Shown: one piece after another, positions 35,899 through 48,872 of the stretch | Layout: each line of letters starts with the position of its first letter | Position numbering within the stretch: the stretch's first letter is position 1 | Source of the DNA: Sialis fuliginosa | Taxonomy: Eukaryota; Arthropoda; Insecta; Megaloptera; Sialidae | Reading direction: 5' to 3' | Length of the DNA: 64,000 nt | NCBI GenBank assembly: GCA_961205875.1 | Contig: OY540814.1 | Span: 10,274,993-10,338,992, forward strand | The notes under the pieces: generated by a model | What the model saw: only the letters and a program-made list of their open reading frames with translations | The model's database searches: none | What the model was told of the DNA's origin: nothing | Position numbers and translations under genes: made by a program

Positions 35899-36772
35899 GT
35901 ACCTGCGGCAAATAAAGCCCAGAGTGTAATAAGGCCCATGTAAAAAAAACACATTTGCAATAGTTGGATCGGTCTGGATTTTTATATATGTACACATAGA
36001 AGGTACTTATACAAAGCTAACTACACACCGACTAGTCTCTCGCCGCGCTAACTTTTCGGTATCTCTGAATTTGTTGCGGGAGATGGTGACGAATGCTCAA
36101 TTTTATAAAAACAACCAACAAATAATATTAATTTTTGTTAAATTTTTTTATGTATTATTTGTTTCTTATTTGATCAGGTAATAGTACGATCCTTAAAGTT
36201 TATGGTAAAAAGTTGATTTCTATTGTTTATAAGTTTTTGCTTTATAAAATAAAATAAAATATACCGTAGTACCTTAGGAATAATAAGGCCCACATAATTT
36301 AAGATTGAACTTTTTATTATTTATAACAATTTATGATCACATATTTTGTTCTAGATTGTTATGTCATTTTTGTTTACTAATAGTTCTATAAAAAAATCAT
36401 CTACAACGAAGAAATAACGTGGTCTGGCGAGAGTTTAGCAGCTGCTATGGATGCAGCATAGGCACATTATGGATAAGTTGTAATTAAGCAAACATTACGC
36501 CAAAAGTTGATTAAAACATAGTTCCCATACAAAATAACATTATAATTATCTGAAAATGTTTAATTTAGTTAAGTAACCTTATTATACCACCATAGTTTAA
36601 TAAGGCCCAAAGTGACTATTTTATAAGATGTCTTAAAAATGAAAAAATTATACTTCTTTAGATTAACAGTAAACCAAAGCTTACCGTTAACATAGCCTTT
36701 TAAATATAAATTACTTATTACCCGACATATAGCATTTTTAATTAAGGTGGGCCTTATTTACCTCCCTGACCT
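35899..36772. mobile_element. Inverted-repeat element with recurring TAATAAGGCCCA motif
   Basis: The ends GCGGCAAATAAAGCCCA (35906) and TGGGCCTTATTTACCTCC (36748) are inverse. The 12-mer TAATAAGGCCCA occurs at 35927, 36281 and 36598, and a near-inverse lies at 36748. There is no transposase. It is probably a non-autonomous DNA transposon with subterminal repeats. Confidence 0.55.
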
Positions 36773-39370
36773 TATATACAGAAGATTTTTTATAAAATTT
36801 AACAATCTAACTTAATAATATATAGTTGTTTTTATAAGGCTTCGTGCTGAGATGAGATTTTTCTTTCTCATCTATAAGATCGGAATACGATTGCTTAGAT
36901 CTGAAACGAGACTTAACTAATCCTAGTCTCGTCTCGTATAAAGCTCTGAAATTTTACTACCCTTTTAAAAAATACCCATAAATGCACAAATAAATGTTTT
37001 AAAAACTATAAACAAAGGAACATAAACACACATTAAATATACGTAATACAAGTACCTATCAGACTAGAAATATTGACAATATATTTTATTTAATGGATAC
37101 CTATAATGTTATAGGCCGTAGGCTATAACTTTTATTTATTTTATTTTCTCTCTATATTCCGTCCATATTTTATTTGATCTAACCCGTAATGTTTGTGTAG
37201 CATATGATAATATAATTTGTTCGCCGTAAAATACCATGACATTACATTTATATACCATTTATAGCAATAAATGTCGCCCTCTAACTGCACTACATGTAAT
37301 TATAGTGGCGGAGATGTGCTATCGTGTAACTACTACGGTCTAATATAGCCAGTGAATTTATTCTCAAACTTCTATTATTAGCTTACACGTAATGCTATGA
37401 CGGTACAAACAAGTAACGCGACGAAAAATACAATTTATGATATTCTACCTACCTATGTATTGTGTGAGAAGGTAGATTTGAAGATAACACGGATATCTTG
37501 TTACAAACCTTGCAAGAGTCCTATAAGATGAAAGTGGGTTGTAAAATGTCTAATTAAAAAATTAAATTTATTTTTATGAGATTATGTTTTCAGTATATTT
37601 TATAAAAATGAAATGTAATTATTTTGCCTCAAATGGTTGTATATCTCGCAATATAAAAGTTATTTATTTAAAATCCTCGAATTGTCAGCTTTAATTTGAT
37701 ACCCCACTTGCTGGTAACCAGATTTAACGCAGTTTTACTTAATTTTTAGAATATGTAATGTAGATATAATAAAAAAGCAAAGCTAAACAACTAAACTTTA
37801 CTTATGTTAGCCATTTTCACGTAACTATACTTTACTAGGTACAAGTAGCTTACAATTAGTATAATCAAGTGAGTTTACAAATCTGTAAAATGTAAACTGC
37901 TTTTTTAAAAGGAATTATTCATTCTATTACATTTATAATTTAAAAAATGAATTCACCTTAAGAAAATACTTTATAATACCGGGGATAGATCAAACAGTTC
38001 AGTAGCTAGAAGACAGTGACAAACGGTTATAGTGTTGATTTTATAAGTATTTCTTTTAGAATTATATATTTGGCAATTCAATCATATCTTACATAATGGT
38101 GTAATGTGTATATATTAACAACTTAATTTGCAACCTTTAGACAACAATAGCAATGGATTTATTTGATCAAGTTATTTACTAATACTAATTTAATTATATT
38201 ATCCTCATTCTTGTGGTACTATGTACCTTCTTGATTGTTATACACAGTATACGATGATAACATTTAGAAACATGTATCGATCATGTATACACTGACGAGT
38301 ACATAGACTGTGTATTATACACATACATTACAAATGAATGTTTAATATAGGCAAACATATATCAACAATGTTTTAATCAAAACTATAATAACTAGTAAAC
38401 TCAATTTGAAATCAACAAGCGGCTACTGCGCATAACAAGATTGCATCTTGTTCCTAAGTAAGTATCATAATTATTGATGCAAAATGTTTATCAAATAAAG
38501 GCCATAAATATATTATTAGATATTTTGTTATATTAAAATGTAGTAAAGTCTATTGTGTCACTTGTGTGTGCTCTATTAATAAAAATATTAAATATTCGAA
38601 TTAGGATATCTCGACCAAAAAAAAATCGTACAGTAAAAAGTAAAAATTCATTTTAAAGACGAAAGATAGTATTATTTCTTACTGTGAACGAAAACTTAAG
38701 AAAAAAATTATGAACTTGGTAATAAATTCTGAAACATTGCCAAAATTGTTATTTTGGCAATGTTTAGTCAAAAACCTCCAAAATTACCTATTCAAGTAGA
38801 GACAACAAAATGTTGTCGGCCTGTGTTATCAATTTTTCCAAATATATAGCAAATAAACATTATTGTTTTAATAAAGTAAAACATTTGTTTAAATATTTTG
38901 TAAGATTCTTTATCTAGCCACATGAGAGATTTATTAATTTTCAACGTTTTGCTGATATACTACCTAACATAGGCACACTTATATCGGATCAAAAAAAATT
39001 TGAGACCATTTTAAACGTACTTTCTTGTCTTTTGAACAAAATAGATAAAATATTGAATAAAAAAAGTTCAATAATATCCATAACAATTTTTTTTATTCTA
39101 AATGGTAATATAAACCAACTGTTTACACCGTGGATACGAACATAGGATTTATTCACTCGAAAGGAGCGGTTACTTGTGTGATCTTAGAATTAGCATGTGT
39201 ACTGTTTATTGGTTACGAGACATTGTGAATTAATTATTTGCTTTAATTGATTTTCATTGTAATTTATTACTTCTGTTCTTTATACATTCATTTATGTTTA
39301 ATATTACTTTTATTATTTATTTACATACTACCGTCTGCCACACATTTTATTGATTTTAATAGATATAGTA
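36773..39370. other. Gene-free stretch
   Basis: It contains the dispersed repeat at 36905-36960 (see 22490-22870), a segment near 37675-37715 shared with the pogo-like fragment at 58985-59209, and a perfect 15-bp hairpin at 38732-38765. No gene is seen. Confidence 0.4.
38732..38765. other. Perfect 15-bp stem hairpin
   Basis: AAACATTGCCAAAAT, loop TGTT, then ATTTTGGCAATGTTT: every stem base is paired. On its own it is too short for a typical microRNA precursor. It could be a transposon remnant or a structured site. Confidence 0.6.
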
Positions 39371-40167
39371 CAGTCAAAGCGTCGTAAAAAATATGGTAAC
39401 CGTGCATTTTGGGTGGGCAGTGATTTTTTAGGGGTTCCATAAGGGGGTCGGTCTTAATTCTAATACTGAGTTTTAGTATAGTAATTCTCTGTAACTGTTA
39501 TTCGGAACTTTTTGGCGTTTCATTTATAATAATAAAGTTATGAGAAAAAACGATAAAAAAAGGAATAAAACATTTTGAGGCAAGATAACTATTGTATTTT
39601 CAGTCTTACAAAAAAATGCTTCTTAGATTTTTTGTAGAACGTTTCATAGCAAACAATCTAACCTATTTATTTTTTTAAAGGATTTATTTTTATTGATATT
39701 TAAGCGTTGCCAAAGGAGCTAAGTCGAAGGTATGTGAGGTACGTAGGTATAAAAAAGTATTGAAACAAAAAATATTTTTAAATAAAAGTTGTTTGCTATA
39801 AAATTCCTTACAACCTCCATGATGAAAAAAAAATGTTGAAAAAAGCTAAGAAGCATTTTTAAGACTGAAAATACAATAGTGTATTTCAATCCCATTTTTT
39901 TCATCGTTTTTTGTTCATAACTTTTTATTATAAATAAAACGCCAAAAAGTTACTAATAAATTATTATACCTACAAAAATACTTTTTGTCACACAGTTAAG
40001 AAGATAAACAAAAAACTAATTACATCCTTATTTTCAAAATTGCGCCAAAAAAGCATCGTTCGTAGTCCCGAAAACTCAGTGTTAGACTCACGACCGACCC
40101 CCCCTATGAAATCCCCTAAAAAAATCGCTGCCTACCCAAACTACACGGTTAAATGACGCTTTGACTG
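39371..40167. mobile_element. TA-flanked long-TIR MITE, 797 bp
   Basis: CAGTCAAAGCGTC at the left and GACGCTTTGACTG at the right, both bordered by TA. Matching inner blocks include GAACTTTTTGGCGTTT against AAAACGCCAAAAAGTT and AATACAATAGTG against its near-inverse. The halves fold over about 370 bp. There is no transposase. It is of Tc1/mariner or pogo type. Confidence 0.78.
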
Positions 40168-41894
40168 TACTAATATTTACCTAAGTTTCAATAAATAATA
40201 ATTTGTTTGAATGGTTACATAAATCGTGAAAGAGGTAAATCATATTATATGTAAATGGAAACCTTTCAAAATGTATACACATGGAACAGGAAACCTTTCA
40301 TAAAGTGTATTTGATAGACCCAATTACCGACCACTTTTTCACACAATTCTGGTTGTATTTTACCAATAAAATATTCAATGCTAGTTTGTAAGGCTTAAAG
40401 TCCTTGGTTTATTTCAATAAACTAATTATTTTAAATAGTATAATTAAATTAGATGATTTTCTAGCAACAATCGCAATAAATTTTAAGTTGTTCTAAAGCC
40501 CAGTCAGTGAATGTTTCATTTTATAAACTATCAGTTGAATTTTATAAGGATGTAAACCCAAGTACGCAAAATTCGTCATATGTTATGTTGATGATCGAGA
40601 GAAATTCAATTCTTATGATCGAATAGAAAATGAGAAAATTTCGATTTTTTCGAACACTTTCACTAACAGTAGTGTTCTTAATTGGTTGATTATTTTGTAC
40701 ATAGTTTAGTTTGCTCGAAGTGCGCGAAACGTTGGATGCACATATTCCAAATGTTTGTATGATATTTAATAAATTTTAATAATTTCAACACGATAGCCAC
40801 TAGTAAATATCTACCGGCCTAAAAACCCTCATATTATAACAAATTTTTTATGTGGTTTTTACATTTCCATTTTGAAAAATGCATTATATTTTTAATAACG
40901 TTATTATCAATAAATAGTAATGAGTTTCAATCATTTCACCATCATAAAAAGTCAATTCAGAAGCAGTGTAAATGTTTATTTTCTTAAAAATCTTCAATTC
41001 GATTTTTTGCATTTTATACATAAAACTTCATATGTATATCCTGTTAATATATCTTTATAAACATACATCAATATAATAAAACAGTACTTAAAGTTGTTAT
41101 AAAATCATCTAAAGAAAAATGAAAGTAGAGTGTTCAAGTTAGTACCGTACAGTCGACTGCGATCACCAGTTTGAATTTTTTTTGATACTTTATAACCATC
41201 TATTATAGCGTCATAAACGTCCGATGAAAACTAAATTCAAGAAATGGAGATGATTGATGCTACAGTTTAGGTATGAAGTGCGATATATCATGTCTGTTTT
41301 GATACCCGTCTGTTCAAAATCGAACCAGAAGTTTATTTCAACGACGGCACTGTCTACAGTAAAAAAATCTTAATGTACTGTATTGTTTGTATTTGATTTT
41401 TGATATTATAGAATTTTAATGTAATAATTTTATACCTAGTGTAGAAGTTTTTGAGCCGTAGTAATCTAAAGACTTTATTTATCAATATTTTTTGGGGATC
41501 TCATTCTTACGAATAAACTAAATACATGCTTATAGCTACAATAAACCTAAACTATTGGTTTATTGAAAAATTAATATGCTTTTTTAAATTTAACAGCAAA
41601 CAAAACGAAAAATAATGTTTTTAAAAAGTATTTATGTATGCATTCAGAAAGCGTCTGCCACCGTAAAGGTTAAAATCGCATACAACAGAGTCGACAATAT
41701 TAAGACAAACACCATCGATTCTCTTTTTCTAGGGCTTTTTCTAGAGCTTATATATGTATAGTTACAACATTTTAAATAAAAATATAAATATACATCCAAT
41801 TCATTAATTAATTTTATATCAAGTTTAACATATTTAAATACTAAAATTTGGAACATCAAATATTTATTGTCACAAAATTTACTTATACAATTTT
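40168..41894. other. Gene-free AT-rich stretch
   Basis: No gene is supported. The 71-codon minus-strand frame at 41644-41859 ends in a hydrophobic stretch but has no start context or homologue that I recognise. Confidence 0.35.
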
Positions 41895-42125
41895 CAATAG
41901 ATTATATAATAATTTAATCACACAAATATATATGATTACTATAAACGAAGAGTACTTTTTTATCTAACAAATTAGTTTCAAAATATCTGTCTGTTTGGTA
42001 TATGGAGAAATAATTTAAAAATTATAATAATCAAATGGGAGAGCCTACTAAGTTTTTGATACACAAATTTGAATTAAAACTGGACGACCTATTCTGTATT
42101 CCACTGTACATATGTAAGTATAGCC
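41895..42125 (-). repeat. Inverted duplicate, arm 1
   Basis: Read in reverse this matches 46455-46690: TACAGTGGA...GACCTATT...CCAGTTTTAATTC parallels ACAGTCAAA...GTCCAGTTTGTATTC, and CTATAAACGAAGAGTA is the inverse of TACTCTTCGTTTATAG-type sequence in arm 2. It is a dispersed repeat or a small inverted duplication. Non-coding. Confidence 0.6.
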
Positions 42126-43188
42126 GATTGGAAATATAATATTATTCATGTTGGCTAACTTCTAGTTTTCTGTCAACTTAAAAATTCTTTGAGCCCAGAA
42201 TTTTCCATAATCCAGAATGCCACAGCAAAAAATGATCAATACTTAAATCCTTAACAACAAATGGATTTCGAATTTCGACCATAGGCGATACTAGTATCTA
42301 TTAATAAGCTGAATTTTTAAACAAAAGAACCTGATGGTTATTTCTTAAATATAAATAATAATGCTTTATCAATGACCGTAGTATAACAACGCCATTCTAT
42401 TTTGATTACCAATATTGAATATATATTTTGTTTTAATTAAGTATTTGAATACATCAAAGTCCTAACTATAAATATATTCCAAATTTTGTTAAATAAAACT
42501 TTCCCGAACTTCACACCAAACGCAATATTCAAATTTCAAAAGTTTAAAATTATTATCTATTTTCGTTATTCCATAAATTCAACCATCTAAATTCTTGTGG
42601 CAAAAACACTCCAGACACTCCACAACAACAAAAAAGTGCAAAGTACAAAATTCACAAATAAAATTATACATCTGTTTAACACCACAATTTTTCAGACAAA
42701 AGCATGTGCCATTTCAAGAGAGGATTAGCTCATTTAGCCAGGAGTAAAATCATACTTAACTGGTAAAGTCGATGAAGTGTACATAAACATTAACTAACAT
42801 AGTAGTTATCTTTTACAGACGTTGAAATTAACAAACTTATAAACTATTTTGTATTTAATTTCCAATGAAACTGAATTTTCGTATACACTACTATTTAGTC
42901 TTTATAAAAAGGGTACCAAAAATCCACATGGATCCATAACTTTTTACAGCCCATAAAAAGTGCTTAAATAAATATCTTCGTAGCTATAAATTGTACAATA
43001 ATGAAGATACAATAATATTACAATAAAAAGATTTTTTAAAATTCTACAAAAGGACATTTATAGTTTTTTCATATGAAATATATTTACATATACACAATGT
43101 AAAAATTATAACCTAAGCAAATACTTCTAGACTAGATGGGCAACGTAGAATCATTATTCTAATCTTAATATTAATTTATATTTCAGTA
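42126..43188. other. Gene-free AT-rich stretch
   Basis: No gene or repeat with recognisable ends is seen. Confidence 0.35.
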
Positions 43189-43384
43189 CACAGCTACACA
43201 AAAAAAGTGAGGAGCCAAAAAAGTAACCTATATAGCATTGGTCGAGCATAGTCGAAATCCAATTTTTTGGAATTTTCTGCTTACCAGTTTTTTTTTTACC
43301 AATTTGGTTTTTGACTATGATCGACCAATACTACAATGCTATATAGGTCGCTTTTTTGGCTCCGCACTTTTTTGTGTAGCCGTG
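43189..43384. mobile_element. Terminal-inverted-repeat MITE (family 1, copy 2)
   Basis: CACAGCTACACAAAAAAAGT at the left and TTTTTTGTGTAGCCGTG at the right, with TATAGCATTGGTCGAGCATA facing ATAGTGAC-free inverse TATGATCGACCAATACTACA. It is the short form of the element at 4989-5409. The flanks AGTA and ATTA give no clean target duplication. Confidence 0.72.
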
Positions 43385-44700
43385 ATTACTAATATCTGAT
43401 ATAAGTTACTCAAAACCTATTCTGGAGTTTTCGATACAAACTATATATGTATGTGTCACATTAAGCAATGTACAAAATGAGGCCGGTTAATAAATTAGGG
43501 TATAATCAACCCTGTTTACACATAAAAGATCCAGAAACCTTTACACACAGAATAGTTTAAATGTGTAAAATATTAACCCTTCAAGAGTTAGAAATTAAAT
43601 ATGCAGTTTTGAAACTTCAATAGATAAACGCGGTGGTTATGTTCTCTGTTCACTTTGTTTCAACAAAATAGTTATCAGAGAGAAGGCAATTAAAGTTACG
43701 ATAGTTGAAAAACGATTTTCTTAAACTATATAGAACTAGACAACGATATAACTATTTCGTTCATTAAACAACTTGTACAGATACATTATATGTGGTCGAC
43801 ATTAAGCGTTCTTCTCGAGTAATTAATTACAGCGGAGCTAAAATAAAAGAAAATGTATGCAACTCCTTATAAGCTTTGTACATATTTGTTAAATGATACT
43901 GTAGAAGCAATTTTATTAACATGTTCTCATTGTCAGAATAGTTACGTGCTACAAATAAAACAATACAACTTTTTTTAAATATGTCTACATGCTTAGAGGT
44001 TTATGGTACGCTTCTCATTTTCAGATAAAAACAGATTAAATGTACTAACGCAAATACTTTTAATCAATTTTAAGAAATATATTTATAACGCTGATTGTCA
44101 TTTTCTAGACACAAAAATTTGCTTCTTATTGTTAACTTATTTATTCAAATATATTTTTCGTAATTAATATCATATTTTCACATTTTAAAATATTAATTAT
44201 CGATATTTAATAACGGACGTAGACAAAATCCCTTTCCCCCGATATTATAAATATTAAATGCAAAATCTTTCTTAAATCTAAATGCCATTCGAAACAAAGA
44301 GTTGGCAACAAACTTTAATTTTTAATTTATTACTCAGGAAGTACTAGGTAATCATGTTTTATGGGCCTTCAGTACTCTTCAATATCTTTGTTTTCACATT
44401 TGAACATATTTAATTAAAAATATACTCTCGATTAAAAATAATTTCTCACCACTGATATAAAACAAATTGACCAATCGTTGATCAATATAATCAATGAATT
44501 ATTCTTATTCAACACACTAATACTTATATATAGCTACATAATACTAAATCAATAATTCAAGAAAACCAATCCAAACATTACAAAGAAACCGAACAATTTC
44601 CAAAAGAGTCTAAGAATATAAATCCCAAAACTACTATTAATAATATTACTAGAATTCCATGCAATCATTAAATGGTAAAGATCAAGTAACGAAGCACTTT
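43385..44700. other. Gene-free AT-rich stretch
   Basis: No gene or element with recognisable ends is seen. Confidence 0.35.
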
Positions 44701-44871
44701 GTAAGCCGGATAAAAAGTACCGTCGCCGGGTGAACCGTTGGTTTTTTTTATTCAGTTCTATACCTAAGCCTCTTGCAGACGCCGCCGAGCTGTAGACAAT
44801 GCGACTCTAACGCCGCAGCCGCAGCTGTTGTCGTCTACGAGTATTGTTCGTTTCCATGTTTTGTGTTTGAG
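44701..44871 (+). promoter_or_regulatory. GC-rich island: candidate promoter and non-coding first exon
   Basis: This is one of the most GC- and CpG-rich patches in the window, with GACGCCGCCGAGC and ACGCCGCAGCCGCAGC. TCAGTT at 44752-44757 fits the insect initiator TCA(G/T)T(C/T). A good splice donor, TTTGAG|GTAAAT, follows at 44872. The only ATG before it (44856) meets TGA after four codons, so any exon here would be 5' UTR. A plus-strand gene starting here would have its coding exons further on or outside the window; none was recognised. Confidence 0.35.
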
Positions 44872-45143
44872 GTAAATAGCGTCATGTTTCGAATTTGCGC
44901 TACTTACATTTATGTATGTGTTGGAATATACAGGATCTTAAAGAAAATATAGTTTTATTTTTGTTTTATGCAACGATTGTTGTTACCAGTCAGGAATATG
45001 CAGTTGATTGCGCGTGCAACATCTACGTACTTTATCACAAGTACTCACAAGTGTATAATTTTTTTCTAAATAATATTATTTCATATATTTTACTTCCAAT
45101 TAACAGATTTTACAATTATACTGTCAGAAGTCTTTGGAAAGTA
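44872..45143. other. Stretch after the GC-rich island
   Basis: An 84-codon plus-strand open frame (44895-45149) lies here but has no recognisable domain and starts three bases into a possible intron. Not called as a gene. Confidence 0.35.
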
Positions 45144-45260
45144 CAGTAGAGTCTCTTTTTACGCGATGCGATTTTCATTCAAATTTAGGAATTCTCCATT
45201 TTGGCGAGTTGAGTATCTAATGAAAACCCGTCACAAACGGTGTCGAGTTGTATTTTCAGA
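45144..45260 (+). mobile_element. pogo-like element 5' fragment
   Basis: TA followed by CAGTAGAGTCTCTTTTTACG begins the fragment. The end of the copy at 58985-59209 has the inverse CGTAAAAAAGAGACCATACTG. Both also share GTGTCGAGTTGTATTTT / AATACAACTCGGCAC. Only the left part is present here. Confidence 0.6.
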
Positions 45261-46454
45261 TATATATAATTCTAATGAAAAAATATTGTTACTTTTCAAT
45301 AAAATTAAATAAATAAAATTGAAAAACAATGGTTATTTGTATATCTAGGGTGTAAAATGATAGTTTTTCTCACGAGTGGGAATAAACGAATTTGAATGAA
45401 AACTTGTCGACTACTATCAAATACAAATCCCCTAACCTAAAGACACTCTGAGTGTCTTTAGGACTCCGATGATGATAGCATTGCAATTGAAACACGTGTA
45501 AGTCTAAACTCTTACAATTTTTATAGTTAGGGGTTTTGTATTTGATAAGTCATAACCATAGTTTTTGTCTGTTGTTTGTAATAGTCGACTACTAACTACT
45601 TACTTACTGACTAGTTTTAATTTTCGTCCTCGATTATTGTCATATACTAGATACCAAATTATAATCATATTGGAGAAAATAGGATTACTTGGATTAACTT
45701 TGATATTTAATAATTTGATGATTTTAATAATTAACACAATTATAATATTCAGCGAAAGAATTTTTAATTCTATAACTTACTTTTAAAGTTACAACTTTAG
45801 TTATTAAAAATTATGAAATGACAAAATGAAATTAATAAAGTTTTATATCAATCCAATGCATAGTTCTTTGTATTCTTCTTATTCTTCGTGATAATCTGGT
45901 CTACTAACTTATACTTTTCAGAAAGCTCTTACATAATTGTTTTTTATCTGTAAAATGTGTGGTGTGTATGTATGTTAAGGAGCACGGGGTAATAAAACGT
46001 AATGGGAAGTTACTGTTGGGTCAATCACAGCAGGTGGATACAAACAAGATGGCCGAAATTATAGAAATTGTTAGGAATTTATAATTTGATTTTAGCATTT
46101 TGTAGAAATTGTTTCTTTTGATATTAATGACCAAAGTTGAGGACTAAATTTAAAACTAATGGTAAATTTTGATCATATAATACCATATATTAATCCCAAT
46201 GGGAATAATGACGACAGATTAATGGTCATTATTTCCTCTTGTGTTAGTCAATCAAAATTTCTTAAATAATTTCTTCAATAATAACATGGAAACAAAATAC
46301 ACAAACTTTAAATTGTCAAAAATGCTACGCGGCTCGGTTCGAAAATTATTCCTCGGTAATAATAGCTATCATTATTGATTCGTGGTATTATCTACTATTA
46401 TGTATGCATCTTGAATAATATTGATTAGCCTATGTTTCATAATTAATTTCCACA
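45261..46454. other. Gene-free stretch with one small MITE
   Basis: Apart from the element at 45415-45547, no gene or repeat with defined ends is seen. The open frame at 45565-45786 is AT-rich and featureless. Confidence 0.35.
45415..45547. repeat. Small MITE with a central perfect palindrome
   Basis: TATCAAATACAAATCCCCTAA and TTAGGGGTTTTGTATTTGATA-type ends are near-inverse. The 27-bp stretch at 45436-45462, built on CCTAAAGACACTC and its inverse, is a perfect palindrome. About 130 bp in all. Confidence 0.65.
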
Positions 46455-46690
46455 TTCTGTATGTACATAAATATGTACTACAGTCAAATGCAGAACTGTC
46501 CAGTTTGTATTCATTTTCGTTTATCACAAACTTAGTAGGCTCCTCTCATTTGATTATTATAATATTTAAATCATTTCTCCATGTACCAAACAAAGACAGA
46601 TATTTTGAAACTCAGTTGCTATATAAAGAACTACTCTTCGTTTATAGTACTCATATACATATATTTGTGCAATTAAATTATTATACATAA
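46455..46690 (+). repeat. Inverted duplicate, arm 2
   Basis: This is the inverse counterpart of 41895-42125. The 89-codon frame at 46421-46690 lies across it, is not conserved in the other arm and is not called. Confidence 0.6.
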
Positions 46691-46960
46691 TCATAGTAAA
46701 AAACCATAATAAGTATAAGAAATTAGATAACAAAAGCAATATTTGAAATAATAAATCATTATTTTAAATGGACGTATATTTATTGTTTTTATTTAAAATG
46801 TTATAACTATAAAAGCTCCGCCCTATAAAAAGATAACCGATGATGTTTATCCATAAATTTGGAATCTGTTGTAAGCGATTCTGCAGGCGATTGTATACAA
46901 GAACAATCTAAACTATCATAATCAGAAAACCGATAATAACTTATAGAACATTACAAGATA

Positions 46961-47164
46961 AGGGTCGATCCACACTATCGTGCCGGTCCCGGTCTGTTCT
47001 CGCTCCAGTCAAATATTCAGTATAGTAAATACTGTATTAGAGTGTGACTGGAGCGAGACCAGCACGATACCTATAGTGTGGATGCTTTCATTGTTTATTG
47101 TTTAATTATATTTTGATTGGAGCGAGACCGAACCGGGACTGGCACGATAGTCTGGATCGACCCT
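46961..47164. mobile_element. TA-flanked MITE, 204 bp, with duplicated right half
   Basis: AGGGTCGATCCACACTATCG at the left is mirrored by TGGATCGACCCT at the right, and TA borders both ends. GACTGGAGCGAGACC...GCACGATA occurs twice (47043 and 47118), so a right-end segment has been duplicated internally. Confidence 0.72.
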
Positions 47165-48422
47165 TATAAATATGCCAATTCATAAAATTAGCATGGTAAA
47201 TTTATAAATTATTATTAACTTATTAAAAAATTAAGGACATAAATTCAAGGACAGTCGAATTTTTATTTTTTAGTTCCATGTTCCGAAGGAAATAGAATTA
47301 TTGTAATACCGTCGAAAAATCGTGTCCGAGATAATGATAGATTCTGATTGTACTAACTTCAAAACGTAAAGAAAAGTTAATTTCCGCATGGCGGCTGTGC
47401 GTGTGTCTGTGTGTTTGTGACTGGATGTAGAACTGTCTTTCGTTCAGCCATTGAATGGGTGAAAACACCCTCAAAATTTGTATTTTAAATACTAATTAAT
47501 ACGTCATTAATTCATGTTACCTTGGAAACAAATGCAACTAACTTCAAATTGTCCAATTAGTTGTTCTACGAATATATGTTTTTAACATTAGGACATTAGA
47601 AAACTAATATTTATATACAGATGACAATAACAGCTGTAACCATCGTAAGTATGTATGTTTTTTATGTATTACGAAATTTGTATTCATAGTAGTAGGTTAT
47701 ATAAATAAAATATTTTTCAAAAAATTTATATTTAAAAATTATTTAAAAAGATAGAAAGAACATGGAAGTCATGTATTGTTCTCCATACGGATATTAATTA
47801 ACAAACTTTGTAATAAACATATAATACTGTTTGTTTCAAATGACCCTGTATGTATGAGTATGTGGGAGTATTTTTATAATACAATATATTATAGTGTGTG
47901 TGTAAATACGAATGCGTGTATGTATTTATATATGGACCTCTTTTGACAATTTGACAAAGCAGATGAAAATTACATAGCAATGCTTAACTGTAATCAAAAC
48001 TTTAATAACTTGTGCACTTATATTAAATTAATATTTAACTTGTGTACATAATTATATTAAATAATGATAGACTAAAATGTATTTCAAAAGGAGTTTAATT
48101 TATAATTACATTTAAGCAGAATATTATCTGTAAATCAAGTAGCTATGGTTACTAAAAAAGGTCGCATATGAAAGTGATTTTTTGCAGAAAAAATTATACA
48201 TATTTAAAAAATAAAACATGAACGGTTTCACCGAATATGGGTTGTTTAGGATTTTAGTGGCGCTCTATTTCACGACAATACTGGTACAGTCAAATTAGTT
48301 TATTTAAATTTTAGGGAATTGTAAAAATAGTTATATTGGTTAATAAAAATATAAAATCATTACTTTGAAAAATAAAGAGTATATAAAATGTATAAGGAGG
48401 AGACATTATATTCTAATGTAAA
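47165..48422. other. Gene-free AT-rich stretch
   Basis: No gene is seen. A short (GT)n run lies near 47895. Confidence 0.35.
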
Positions 48423-48872
48423 GGGTGTAAAATATTTCAGGTTAACTTTTAAAATCGTAATAAAACAGATTAATTACAATACTTTGAATGTTCAAATGTT
48501 TTGTGTAGGTCCATTCTTTCGTTAAAAAAATTCGATAATATTTTGGTATTTGAGTTATTTTTGGGCGTTATTTAAAATAAAAAGCCTAAGCTAATGATCC
48601 ACAAACTATTAATGACCTGAAGGAGAACATTTAATAAAATTAAATAAAAAATAATTAAATTACAGCAAATTGAGCAAATGCCAAGAATATTATCGAAAAT
48701 TTTAACAAAAGATTGGAGGCACGCAGAGCAACTAGAAGAGACTACTTATCGGACATTCATAGTTTTAGATTATTCAGCTTCAATGTCTCCACTTTTATTT
48801 TAAATAAAAACTTTTAAAAGTAATTTAGGAGTTTTATTACGATTTTAAAAGTTAACCTGAAATTTGACACCG
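48423..48872. mobile_element. Terminal-inverted-repeat MITE, 0.45 kb
   Basis: GGTGTAAAATATTTCAGG at the left faces CCTGAAATTTGACACC at the right. The next 25 or so bases of the arms are perfectly inverse (GTTAACTTTTAAAATCGTAA / TTACGATTTTAAAAGTTAAC). There is no coding capacity. Confidence 0.72.

Noticed and set aside
41644-41859. 71-codon minus-strand frame with a hydrophobic C-terminus
   Set aside because: No signal peptide at the N-terminus, no splice context, A/T-only composition in most of its length.
44895-45149. 84-codon frame after the GC-rich island
   Set aside because: Begins within a likely intron and has no recognisable features.
46421-46690. 89-codon frame
   Set aside because: Lies on a repeat whose inverse copy at 41895-42125 does not preserve the frame.
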